From assembly GCA_026710825.1 (NCBI GenBank), contig JAPOQH010000108.1:1-64000 (forward strand): 64,000 nucleotides of DNA. Reading direction: 5' to 3'. The DNA comes from Chloroflexota bacterium. GTDB lineage: Bacteria > Chloroflexota > Dehalococcoidia > Lucifugimonadales > UBA3495. A program made the position numbers and the translations under genes. Positions 14,742 through 22,930 of the stretch are shown piece after piece (position 1 is the stretch's first letter; the number at the start of each line of letters is the position of its first letter). A model generated the notes under the pieces. It did not search any database, was not told where the DNA came from, and worked only from the letters and a program-made list of their open reading frames with translations.

Positions 14742-15644
14742 ATGGCCGGCGGGCGGGAGATAAACAAAGTGACGCCTGATGGGCTGTTTGGGGCTTTATC
14801 GTCGGTGTCGTGTGGGGCGTTCGTCCTCGCGACAGACCAGACGCTGGTGTTCTGGAACCGGCGGGCGGGAGATATCCTCGGATACAACTCGGACCGGGTG
14901 GTGGGTAGGCGGTGTTCGGGCATCGCCGGAGCGGAGAATGCGGTCGCCTTGACTGACGATTGCTCGGAAGGGTGCATGATGGTGCGAACCCTACGGGCCG
15001 GACTGGTGCCGGGACGTTCAAGGTTACGGATGCGCTGCGCATGGGGCGAGTGGAAGTGGCTGGTGGTTACGCCGATGGTGGTGTCTGGGTTGGAGGATGG
15101 GGGACCTCTCCTGGTGTATCTGTTCGGCAACTCAGGCGACGATGGGATCTCTGCGGACATCCGACGATTGGTTGAATTGGGAGCCGAGTCGGGTCGGGGC
15201 TTGGCTGCCGGCGACTACGCCAGCGCGCCGGATTCCCTCGAAGGCCCACGCGACGAAGCCGGCCCGTCTGGTGATGTTGACCCCGGCGTCCAGGGAACGC
15301 ACCCTCGCCAGCTTAGAGAGGGCAGCGGAGGGGAGGACCGTTACACCGTGCGCCCAACACCGAGTGCCGCCTCAGGCGAAGCAGACGCAGACACTGATCA
15401 GGGCGGCCCTCCGCGCCGAAGTGCAAGACAGGAAGAGCGTCGGGTTAATCTCACCCGACGAGAACGTGAGGTGCTCTCTTACCTGGCGCTGGGTTGGGAG
15501 ACCAAGTACATCGCCGAAGAGTTGAACGTGAGTTGGTACACCGCCCGCAACCACGTAGAGAACCTGCGGCGAAAGTTGGGCGCGTCCAATCGCCTGGAGG
15601 CAGTCCTCATAGCGATGCGGCTGGGGATTATCCCACCCCAGTGA
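14742..15644 (+). CDS. PAS-domain LuxR-family transcriptional regulator
   Basis: 300 residues. Residues about 12-120 form a PAS sensor (CGAFVLATDQTLVFWNRRAGDILGY, a typical PAS core), with four cysteines in GRRCSG and DDCSEGCMM, a pattern of PAS domains that may bind metal or sense redox state. A linker of about 100 polar residues (SGEADADTDQGGPPRRSAR) leads to the C-terminal LuxR helix-turn-helix: NLTRREREVLSYLALGWETK and IAEELNVSWYTARNHVENLR. There is no receiver domain. The start at 14742 is a choice: the frame opens at 14682, but neither has a strong ribosome-binding site. It lies between the first DUF35/thiolase pair and the second CoA-transferase cluster and may regulate one of them. 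Confidence 0.8.
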   Translation: MAGGREINKVTPDGLFGALSSVSCGAFVLATDQTLVFWNRRAGDILGYNSDRVVGRRCSGIAGAENAVALTDDCSEGCMMVRTLRAGLVPGRSRLRMRCAWGEWKWLVVTPMVVSGLEDGGPLLVYLFGNSGDDGISADIRRLVELGAESGRGLAAGDYASAPDSLEGPRDEAGPSGDVDPGVQGTHPRQLREGSGGEDRYTVRPTPSAASGEADADTDQGGPPRRSARQEERRVNLTRREREVLSYLALGWETKYIAEELNVSWYTARNHVENLRRKLGASNRLEAVLIAMRLGIIPPQ

Positions 15645-16101
15645 TCTCGTCAATGGAGGTTCCAGACTGGAACCACGCTGCCTATTGAGGCGGTGTTCGC
15701 GTACGGCGAGCCATGCTAAATGCGGCTACCACGCTACTGAGCGGTTGACCCCTCAATTTCGGGCAACCCTGTGTAGTCAGGTGCGGTATGCCTACATCGG
15801 CAACTCCGACTCCGGTCAGGTTCAATCCAGAGCGAAGTGGACGGCACAGAACGCTGTGGTAAACGGTTTCCGACTTCGCCAACCTAAGCAGGGGCCTTGA
15901 TACCGCAAGTTTTGGCATGCTCTCCAGGTGCACACGTGGTTGACGTGCAACTTTGGCGGGTTGCATACTCATCGCGGCCAGGTATATCGGGCCGCTCATG
16001 AGCGCGGTTGACGCGCTTGCCTGATGTGCGGAGGCGTGCCCGACTGTTGGGTCAGATGCCTGGCGAGACCGCAATTCCCACAACTGACAGGGAGGTGAAC
16101 C
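15645..16101. other. Intergenic region upstream of the second CoA-transferase cluster
   Basis: About 460 bases with no gene I can support. It holds a possible promoter (15940-15969) and the AGGGAGGTGA ribosome-binding site just before the GTG at 16102. Confidence 0.6.
15940..15969 (+). promoter_or_regulatory. Possible promoter of the 16102 CoA-transferase gene
   Basis: -35 TTGACG at 15940-15945, 18-base spacer, -10 CATACT at 15964-15969. The -10 matches four of six positions. It would give a leader of about 125 bases. Confidence 0.35.
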
Positions 16102-18573
16102 GTGGCAGGACCATGTACAGGCCTGACTGTTCTGGATTTCTCATTGGGCATGCCGGGCGCCCTCTGCACGCTGGTGTTGGCCGACTACGGGGCCGAGGTG
16201 ATCAAGGTTGAACCGCCCGGCGGGGATCCTTTCCGCTTCCAGCCCGCCTGGATTTCATGGAATCGCGGCAAAAAGGGAATCGCGCTGGACCTCTCAACGG
16301 CAGAAGGTCGAGAGCAGGCCATCCAACTTATCGCCGGGGCGGATGTCCTGGTGGAGTCTTTCCGGCCCGGGGATATGGCCAACTGGGGATTGGGGCATGA
16401 CGCCCTCTCGCGACTCTACCCGGGGTTGGTGTACTGCTCCATCACGGGGTTTGGGCAAAACGGACCGCTCCGGAGAGTCAAGGGGTATGAGGGTCTCGTC
16501 AACGCCAAGGCCGGCCGGATGCTCAACCTGGAGGGACAGCCGAATCGGGAAGGCCCAGTCTATTCGGCGGTGCACACCGGAAGCTGGCACGCGAGTCAGG
16601 CCGCGGTGCGGGGGATTCTGGGCGCTCTCCGAGTACGGGACCAATGCGGGCGCGGGCAGTGGGTCCAGACCAGCATCGTGCAGGCCCTCGCTTCTCCGCA
16701 CGACAACAACGTCGGAAATGGCGGACTGGTGAACATGCAACTGCGCCGCAGGGATCCCGACCGGTTTCCCGGGAGACCCGGAGGACGCGGCCTGTCGTCC
16801 ATAGGATACGTCCCGGTCCGTACCAAGGACGGCACGTGGCTCCAGCACGCCAACCAAAGGGTTCCGCATATCCAGGGGCACCTCAAGGCGATCGGCCTGG
16901 AGCACCTGCTTGAAGATGAACGTTTCGCGCGGGTTCCTGCTGTGAACGAGGAAAACCGTGAGCTTCTGCGCAAGGAAATATTGAACAAGCAGTTGGAGAA
17001 AACCTCGGACGAATGGATGGAGATCTATCTCCAGGACGGTAACATCGCGGCAGAACCGTATCGCGACAGCGTCCAGGCCATGGATCACCCCGCAGTGATC
17101 GCCAATGGCACGGTGGTCACGATCGACGATCCTCGCGTGGGTCCCATGCGAACGCTGGCGCCACTGGTGGATCTAAAGGACACGCCGGGAGGGCCGAGCG
17201 GCCCGGCCCCTGACGTGGGTCAGCACAATGCCGAGATCCTGGAACGGTTGAGCGGGCCATCCAACGCGGCAAGCGGCGAGTCGCCCGAGGCTAACGGCAG
17301 CGATGCGCCGGCTCATCCGCTATCGGGAGTAACGGTTCTGGACCTGGCGACCATCCAGGCAGGGCCCTACGGCGCGGCGCTGTTGGCGGACCTTGGCGCG
17401 AGGGTCATCAAGGTTGACGCCACTGACCGTCGCCTGGATGAGGGACGTCGTTCCACGTCGCAAGCCATAGCAGACGCGCGAACCTACTCCGGCAAGGAGG
17501 GCATCCAGATCGACCTCCAGACTCCGGAGGGCAAGGAGATAATTCACAAGCTTATCGCCCAAGCCGATGTGCTCTCGCACAATTTCCGCCTGGGCGTGCC
17601 GGAGCGTCTCCAGGTCGACTGGGAGACCTGCCAGAAAATCAATCCCCGCATGATCCACATCTGGATGGGCACCTACGGGGAACACGGGGAACACGCGCGG
17701 CGGCCGGGCGCCCATCCCATTCCGGGGGCAATCATGGGCGGCGCGATGCGACAGATGGGCAAGGGCATGCCCCCGCCGCCCGATCAGAGCATGGACGTCG
17801 AAGAAACGGTCGAAGCGACCCGCTGGGCCATGAAGTCCAACTGGGGACCGGATCAAAACACGTCGCCGGCGGTGGCGACGGCAGTCATGCTGGGCCTCAG
17901 GGCAAGGGAACTCACGGGCAAGGGCCAGCCAGTCCACGTGACCATGCTGAACGCCAACGCCTGGACCAACGCCGACGAGTATTTCGACCACGCCAACCGC
18001 CCACCGATTGCCATGCCTGACCCTGAGATTCACGGCCTGCATGCCTTATATCGTCTTTATCGCTGCCGGGAAGGTTGGGTATTTCTGGGTTGCCTGTTCC
18101 AGGACGAGTGGGAAGCATTCTGCCTCGCCGTGGGCAGGGATGAACTCCTGTCCGACGGCCGTTTCTCCACGCCGGAAGCGCGGCAGACCAACGACGATGC
18201 GCTGGTTGCCGAAATTGCCGGGATTTTCGCCGAGCGCACTGCCGACGAATGGGAGGCTTTGCTGACGGAGGCGGACGTCGGCTGCGTACGGGCGGACGAG
18301 GCCATGGAAGGGGATTTCTACGCGGACCACCCCCACGCCAGGGCAAACAACCTGAGCGTGGAGGTCGAGCACCCCGTGGTCGGAAAGTACCGTCGTTACG
18401 GCGGGTTGGTCGAATTGTCGATGACCCCGGGAATCTACCGTACCGCCACCCAAATCGGACAGCACACACGGCCCCTGCTACGGGAAATCGGGTACGATGA
18501 TCAGGCGATCGAGGACCTTGGAGCGCGGGGTATTGTTCAGTGGGCAGACACGTCAGACGGCGGTGAGCCGTAG
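16102..18573 (+). CDS. Tandem class III CoA-transferase (two fused CaiB/BaiF domains)
   Basis: 823 residues made of two CaiB domains. Half one starts LTVLDFSLGMPGALCTLVLADYG; half two starts near residue 410 with VTVLDLATIQAGPYGAALLADLG. Each has its own AEV/ARVIKV...D and QADVL/GADVL blocks. The site of the formyl-CoA transferase aspartate is Ser161 in half one (TGSWHAS) and Asp584 in half two (GPDQNTSP), so only half two keeps the catalytic acid. The start is GTG, preceded by AGGGAGGTGA, which is why I do not use a downstream ATG. A C-terminal EIHGLHALYRLYRCREGWVFLG block matches the 37804-40230 protein closely, so the two are paralogues. A HAD protein follows 81 bases later. It activates an unidentified carboxylic acid with CoA. 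Confidence 0.9.
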   Translation: MAGPCTGLTVLDFSLGMPGALCTLVLADYGAEVIKVEPPGGDPFRFQPAWISWNRGKKGIALDLSTAEGREQAIQLIAGADVLVESFRPGDMANWGLGHDALSRLYPGLVYCSITGFGQNGPLRRVKGYEGLVNAKAGRMLNLEGQPNREGPVYSAVHTGSWHASQAAVRGILGALRVRDQCGRGQWVQTSIVQALASPHDNNVGNGGLVNMQLRRRDPDRFPGRPGGRGLSSIGYVPVRTKDGTWLQHANQRVPHIQGHLKAIGLEHLLEDERFARVPAVNEENRELLRKEILNKQLEKTSDEWMEIYLQDGNIAAEPYRDSVQAMDHPAVIANGTVVTIDDPRVGPMRTLAPLVDLKDTPGGPSGPAPDVGQHNAEILERLSGPSNAASGESPEANGSDAPAHPLSGVTVLDLATIQAGPYGAALLADLGARVIKVDATDRRLDEGRRSTSQAIADARTYSGKEGIQIDLQTPEGKEIIHKLIAQADVLSHNFRLGVPERLQVDWETCQKINPRMIHIWMGTYGEHGEHARRPGAHPIPGAIMGGAMRQMGKGMPPPPDQSMDVEETVEATRWAMKSNWGPDQNTSPAVATAVMLGLRARELTGKGQPVHVTMLNANAWTNADEYFDHANRPPIAMPDPEIHGLHALYRLYRCREGWVFLGCLFQDEWEAFCLAVGRDELLSDGRFSTPEARQTNDDALVAEIAGIFAERTADEWEALLTEADVGCVRADEAMEGDFYADHPHARANNLSVEVEHPVVGKYRRYGGLVELSMTPGIYRTATQIGQHTRPLLREIGYDDQAIEDLGARGIVQWADTSDGGEP

Positions 18574-18654
18574 GACAGCACGTCGGGCGTAAGGCACAGC
18601 GCACCGAGGGCGGTCAACTCAATCCGCATTCGGATTTTAGGACGGAGGTCATAC

Positions 18655-19014
18655 TTGGCAGTACTGGTCAGTTTCGACATCGATGGAACTCTGGAGGCAG
18701 GAGACCCGCCCGGGCCCGTCACCATGAGCATGGTCAGGAAGGCCCAGGCTCACGGATGCATCATCGGCAGTTCGTCCGACCGACCCATCCCGGTGCAGCA
18801 GGCGATCTGGGACCGGCACCGCATAGAGGTGAATTTCGTCTCACACAAGCAGGAACTGCCGGACGTGAAGACTCGATTCCCCGCCGCGGAGTACTACCAT
18901 ATCGGCGATACCGAGTTGGACCGCCAATTCGCCCTGGAAGCGGGTTTCAACTTCCTCTGGATGGATGACGGCCATACCGAGCCGTGGATTAACGGAGGGA
19001 CCGATCAGAATTAA
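18655..19014 (+). CDS. Minimal HAD-superfamily hydrolase-like protein
   Basis: 119 residues with the four HAD motifs in order: FDIDGTLE (motif I, D8 and D10), GSSSDRP (motif II), VSHKQEL (motif III lysine) and HIGDTELDRQFALEAGFNFLW (motif IV). The cap and much of the usual core between motifs II and IV are missing, so it is about half a normal HAD protein but looks intact. The start is TTG at 18655, five bases after GGAGGT; no ATG precedes motif I. It lies between the CoA-transferase and the promoter for the second DUF35/thiolase pair. It may remove phosphate from a small metabolite; the substrate is unknown. Confidence 0.75.
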   Translation: MAVLVSFDIDGTLEAGDPPGPVTMSMVRKAQAHGCIIGSSSDRPIPVQQAIWDRHRIEVNFVSHKQELPDVKTRFPAAEYYHIGDTELDRQFALEAGFNFLWMDDGHTEPWINGGTDQN

Positions 19015-19095
19015 GCGCAACCGCGCAGGGCACCCTCCGGTTGCGTACGAAAGAACCCAATACTCGCGGCGATAGTATTTGGGCGGCGAACGCAT

Positions 19096-19124
19096 TTGGA
19101 CAAGGAAAGCGCAGCGCATATAAT
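19096..19124 (+). promoter_or_regulatory. Promoter of the second DUF35/thiolase-like pair
   Basis: -35 TTGGAC at 19096-19101, 17-base spacer, -10 TATAAT at 19119-19124, about 65 bases before the ATG at 19189. The -10 is a perfect match. Confidence 0.75.
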
Positions 19125-19188
19125 TCGTGCTAGATTGTGCGGGTAACTGCCGCGTGTGGCGAGGCAGATTCCTGAGGAGGGAAGAACA

Positions 19189-19617
19189 ATGTCGACGATT
19201 CCCGGGCTGGAGAGACCTGCCCCGGTGCCCAGTGACCTGACGCAGCCATTCTGGGACGCTTGCAACGAGCGGCGGTTGGTCCTGCAGAACTGCACCAACT
19301 GTCAGAGGCTGCAATACCCGCCCACGCAGCGGTGCGACCAATGCGGTTCGGGCGACAATCTGGAGTGGAAAGAGGTTGAGGGCAAGGGCCATATTGACGT
19401 GTACATGGTGATACGGGATTCCCGCATCAGGGGGTTCCGGGCGGCGCAGCCCATCAACTTCGCGGTGATCACCCTGGACGAGGACCCGGGCATCAACTTC
19501 CTGTCCAACCTGCCGGGGACACCGCCGGGCGAGGTTCCTGTTGGAGCGCAGGTGGAACTGATATTTGAAGAAACGAGCACAGGCCAGTTGGTCCACGAGT
19601 GGCAGGGGGCCGCCTAG
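19189..19617 (+). CDS. DUF35 OB-fold protein with zinc ribbon, module 2
   Basis: 142 residues: PVPSDLTQPFWDACNERRLVL helix, zinc ribbon CTNCQRLQYPPTQRCDQCG with two CxxC pairs, then the OB-fold beginning EWKEVEGKGHIDVYMVI. Very similar to the module 1 protein at 12997-13407 along its whole length. GAGGAGGGAAG precedes the ATG at 19189, so the frame upstream to 19156 is not used. The thiolase-like partner starts 57 bases after its stop. Expected role: acyl-CoA recognition for the partner enzyme. Confidence 0.9.
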   Translation: MSTIPGLERPAPVPSDLTQPFWDACNERRLVLQNCTNCQRLQYPPTQRCDQCGSGDNLEWKEVEGKGHIDVYMVIRDSRIRGFRAAQPINFAVITLDEDPGINFLSNLPGTPPGEVPVGAQVELIFEETSTGQLVHEWQGAA

Positions 19618-19673
19618 GCACGCCGAACCGACGGACACCGCGGACGGCGCAACAGGCAGGAGGAAAAACCGAA

Positions 19674-20969
19674 ATGGTTAGCGACAGGAGTTGGATGCGA
19701 GATCGCGAAGGGTTGGGGCTCTGGGAGCACCGGGGCAAGGTGGCGGTGGTCGGTTGGGGACAATCCCACATCGACCGTCGCTGGGATGGCGTCACCATGG
19801 ACCGGAGTTGCGGCGGCTTGACCAAGGAGGCGTGCCTGAAGGCTCTCGCGGACGCCGGTCTTTCGCTGGACGACATCGATGGCCTGATCACCAGCGCCGA
19901 GACCCGCGCCGAGCAGACCTGGGCGCCTCGTCCCTATTTCGACCCGCCGTACGACACGGAGGACGGGCTGACGTTCACCTCGGCGGACTGGATCGAGCGG
20001 GAATTGGGATTGAAGAACATTCAGTATCGGAAATCCGATGCGCCCTACATCGGTCCTATGATGGGCCTGGCGGCGCAGGCGGTGGGCGACGGTCTGTGTG
20101 AAACGGCGCTGGTGTGGTACCCGATGGTCAACCTGGCGGGCCGGTACGGGCACAACAACCCGCAGAACAACAGCCCGGAGGCTCCCGGCGCCAGCGCGTT
20201 CTCCCTCCCGTGGGGCTACCAGAACGGCGCGATGTTCAACAACCTGGTCATATTCCAGCAGTACTGCAAGAAATATGGCAAGTCCCACGACGGGCTGGCC
20301 GACCTGTGCCTGAACCTGCGCAGGAACGGCCTGCTGACTCCCTGGAGCTACTATGCCCTGCACGAGCCATACCAGCTAACCCGCGAGGATTACCTGAACG
20401 GGCGCGTGATCGAGGAGCCGCTGGTGATCTATGACTGCGACCGGCCGGTGAATACCTGCGCGGCATTCATATTCACCACCGCCGAACGCGCCAAGGATCT
20501 GAGGCAAAAGCCGATATACGTCCTCAACCACGCCCAGAACGGCGGACGAGGCCGGAGCACCATGGCAACGCTCGAAGAACACCAGGAGGCGGTCGCCAGC
20601 CTGGCCCGCAAGATGTGGGAGGGTTCCGGTCTGGGTCCCGACGACGTTGACATCTTCAACCCGTACGATGGATACCTCACATTCACCCAGCAATTCCTTG
20701 AGGGATTCCAGTGGCATGGAGTGAAGTGGGGAGAGGCCCACGACTTCTACGCCGACGACATCAGGGTAGAAGGATCGCACCCCTTCCTATCCAGCGGGGG
20801 GAACAACGGAACCGGGAGAACCCGCTCCTGTCTCTTCTCCGACAGTCTCGAACAGCTTCGCGGCACAGCAGGCGCGCGGCAGGTTACGGTAAAGGCGGAA
20901 ACTGCTCTTGCCGGCTGCAATACACCGGACAGCAACGGCTTCTTGATGTTGAGCAAAGAGCCCGACTAG
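19674..20969 (+). CDS. Thiolase-like (SCP-x/Ltp2 type) protein without catalytic cysteine, module 2
   Basis: 431 residues, closely similar to the module 1 protein (REGLGLWEHRGKVAVVG, RRWD, TWAPRPYFDPPYD, FNPYDGYLTFTQQFLEG, FLSSGGNNGTGRTRS). The expected nucleophile region reads SDAPYIGPMMGLAAQAVGDG without cysteine. Such thiolase-like proteins paired with DUF35 include the Ltp2 retro-aldolase of bile-acid and steroid side-chain cleavage, my best model. The start at 19674 has AGGAGG 9-14 bases ahead; an in-frame extension to 19599 overlaps the DUF35 gene end and is not favoured. A terminator follows at 21032. Confidence 0.8.
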   Translation: MVSDRSWMRDREGLGLWEHRGKVAVVGWGQSHIDRRWDGVTMDRSCGGLTKEACLKALADAGLSLDDIDGLITSAETRAEQTWAPRPYFDPPYDTEDGLTFTSADWIERELGLKNIQYRKSDAPYIGPMMGLAAQAVGDGLCETALVWYPMVNLAGRYGHNNPQNNSPEAPGASAFSLPWGYQNGAMFNNLVIFQQYCKKYGKSHDGLADLCLNLRRNGLLTPWSYYALHEPYQLTREDYLNGRVIEEPLVIYDCDRPVNTCAAFIFTTAERAKDLRQKPIYVLNHAQNGGRGRSTMATLEEHQEAVASLARKMWEGSGLGPDDVDIFNPYDGYLTFTQQFLEGFQWHGVKWGEAHDFYADDIRVEGSHPFLSSGGNNGTGRTRSCLFSDSLEQLRGTAGARQVTVKAETALAGCNTPDSNGFLMLSKEPD

Positions 20970-21031
20970 ACCCCGGCTGACGCCACGTTGCCGCGTTGCG
21001 CGGACCGCCAAGGTCACGGCTTATCTAAACT

Positions 21032-21056
21032 GGGGGCGGGTTTGAAACCCGCCCCC
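21032..21056 (+). terminator. Rho-independent terminator
   Basis: GGGGGCGGG (21032-21040) with CCCGCCCCC (21048-21056) around TTTGAAA, which can extend the stem by three A-T pairs, followed by GATTTTAATCT. It lies between the thiolase-like gene and the convergent cupin gene. Confidence 0.7.
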
Positions 21057-21094
21057 GCTGATTTTAATCTCGCATGCCCGTAGAGAATTGAAAA

Positions 21095-21427
21095 TCAATC
21101 ATCCAGCAGGACGTACACGGCGCCGGAAGGGCTCAGGTCGTGGTGAGAGTGGCCTTTGCCGGTCACATCTTCCATCAGGCGAATATCGCCGGCCCGCAGC
21201 ACGCGTTTGGAACCGTCGCTGGCGCCGATCTCGACTTCGCCGGACATGTGAATGATCAACCGGCGCTCGGGCAGGGGATGGAAATCCATCTGGCGCGACC
21301 CGTCAAACTCCTGCACGCGCACCTCGGAAACGTTGATCAGCGCGCCCAGTTCGGGGTGATCCTCCAACTTCAGATCCTCAATGTGACTCTCGCCGTCGGC
21401 GTCCGAATACACACGGTATATTGCCAT
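21095..21427 (-). CDS. Cupin-like small protein
   Basis: 110 residues. The C-terminal half carries cupin strands (QEFDGSRQMDFHPLPERRL, MSGEVEIGASDGSKRVLRAGDIRLMEDVTGKGHSHHDLS), with His residues in the second motif (GKGHSHHD) but only a partial first motif. The start at 21427 follows AGGAGG at a good distance; the open extension upstream to 21493 has no signal. An extended -10 (TGTGATAAT) is at 21494-21502, minus strand. It stands alone between convergent terminator and the MidA gene. Cupins of this size often bind a small metabolite or metal; function unknown. Confidence 0.75.
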   Translation of the reverse strand: MAIYRVYSDADGESHIEDLKLEDHPELGALINVSEVRVQEFDGSRQMDFHPLPERRLIIHMSGEVEIGASDGSKRVLRAGDIRLMEDVTGKGHSHHDLSPSGAVYVLLDD

Positions 21428-21559
21428 TTCGCCTCCTCTGCGTTTCGCTATGGATATGTGGGGATGATGCTTTGCTCGTCCCAGGATCGGCACATTATCA
21501 CACGATTACCGGGGAGCGACCGACACTGTGTCCTTGGGCAGACCGATTGGATTTGCCGG

Positions 21560-22735
21560 TCAGTTGTCTGGGTCCTGGAACCCCAGGAGTTCGGATCCGG
21601 GCGCGATTCCTTTGGCTTGGGCTAGCACTTTGAAGTCGCCATAGTCCGCCGGGTCCACCAGGGTCATCATGGCGATGCGGTTGAGCTCGGTTCGTGCGGC
21701 CGACAGGCCCTGCGTCGCGAGGGCATCAAGATGCGATGGCAAGCCAAGGTTCTCCAGAAATCGGCTTTGCAATGTGTAGCCCGCGGCAGTCAGGCCGTGC
21801 CGCTCGCCCAAATGCGCGAGGGACGTGAAGTCCACGTGGCACGTTATGTCCTGCTGCCCGATGTCCCGATATGGATCAGCGCCGACATCATGCCGATTGA
21901 AACAAACCAGCGTTCCCTGGGAATTTTGGGGCGAGTAGAGGTCAGCCGCCGGTTGGCCGTAGTCGACGGTGAGTACGAACCCGCGATCAAGCGCACGGGA
22001 CGCTTCGACGATCCAATCTTCCATGGCCAGGTTGACCTCGCCTTGAGTCCCTTCCGGCAAGGATAAGCCCAAGCCGGTCAACCGTTCCTCGATGCGGGGA
22101 GTTGATGGCTCGCCCAAGACCTCGGTGAGTTTGCCGCCGTCCAAGGTGACGTAGATTTCCCTGATTTGTCCATCGCGGATGGCGAACCGGTGCACCGGGA
22201 AGTTGTCGATCAATTCGTTGGACAGGATGCAACCGATGATGTTCCGGAATGCTCCAGCCCCGGCAGTTTTGACTTGTTGGACTCTCGGAGACGCGGCTGG
22301 ACCGGCGGCAGCAAATTGTTCCGTCGCCCCAATTTGCCAATCCAACGTGTGCTCGTTGGATTGCAGCCAACCCGGCTCGTAGTCTGTGGCAACGTAGCGA
22401 AGGGCGTCAGTGAACTGCGGAGCGGTCCTCCGGCAGGCGTCGACGATGGATTGAGCGAGGATGCCGTCGCCGGAGCCCACCTCGATCACGTGAAAAATCG
22501 GCGGGGTTCCCAGAACATGCCACATCTGCTCCAGTTGCCTGGCGATCAGGGTGCCGAAAACCGGATGGCTGGTGGAGGAGGTACGGAAGTGGGCGCTGAT
22601 CCTGTTGCGGCGGTCTGCGTAAAAGCCGCCGTTGGGCGAATAGAGGCATGACTGCATGAACCGGGCGAATGTAATTCTTCCGTGTTTTTGAATGAGGTCC
22701 CTGACCTCCTGCTCCACCGCCGAACGCGCAGTCAT
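21560..22735 (-). CDS. MidA/NDUFAF7-type SAM-dependent methyltransferase
   Basis: 391 residues of the COG1565 family. After GRITFARFMQSCLYSPNGGFY comes the SAM-binding glycine motif IEVGSGDGILAQSI (about residues 77-90 from this start), ATDYEP and then ILSNELIDNFPVHRF, the block that characterises NDUFAF7-like methyltransferases, with GRFHE-type sequence absent. The human relative methylates an arginine of complex I, but bacterial members are not assigned. The frame extends upstream to a TTG at 22780 without a ribosome-binding site, so I start at the ATG at 22735; this is not certain. It is isolated between unrelated genes. Confidence 0.75.
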   Translation of the reverse strand: MTARSAVEQEVRDLIQKHGRITFARFMQSCLYSPNGGFYADRRNRISAHFRTSSTSHPVFGTLIARQLEQMWHVLGTPPIFHVIEVGSGDGILAQSIVDACRRTAPQFTDALRYVATDYEPGWLQSNEHTLDWQIGATEQFAAAGPAASPRVQQVKTAGAGAFRNIIGCILSNELIDNFPVHRFAIRDGQIREIYVTLDGGKLTEVLGEPSTPRIEERLTGLGLSLPEGTQGEVNLAMEDWIVEASRALDRGFVLTVDYGQPAADLYSPQNSQGTLVCFNRHDVGADPYRDIGQQDITCHVDFTSLAHLGERHGLTAAGYTLQSRFLENLGLPSHLDALATQGLSAARTELNRIAMMTLVDPADYGDFKVLAQAKGIAPGSELLGFQDPDN

Positions 22736-22930
22736 GGCTGGCGATGTGTGAGGCAGGGATCGCTCATCACTGGAAGGCAAATCGCTGGGGCGACGAACAT
22801 GCTCACGCCATTAACGTAGCGAACGACGATCTCGGCGCACCCCTCGGAACGGGTGTGCCGTGCGCCGTGAACCAATGCCACTCTGGTCAGATAGATCCGC
22901 AGTACCAGCGGATGTAGTTGGACTGAGGAG

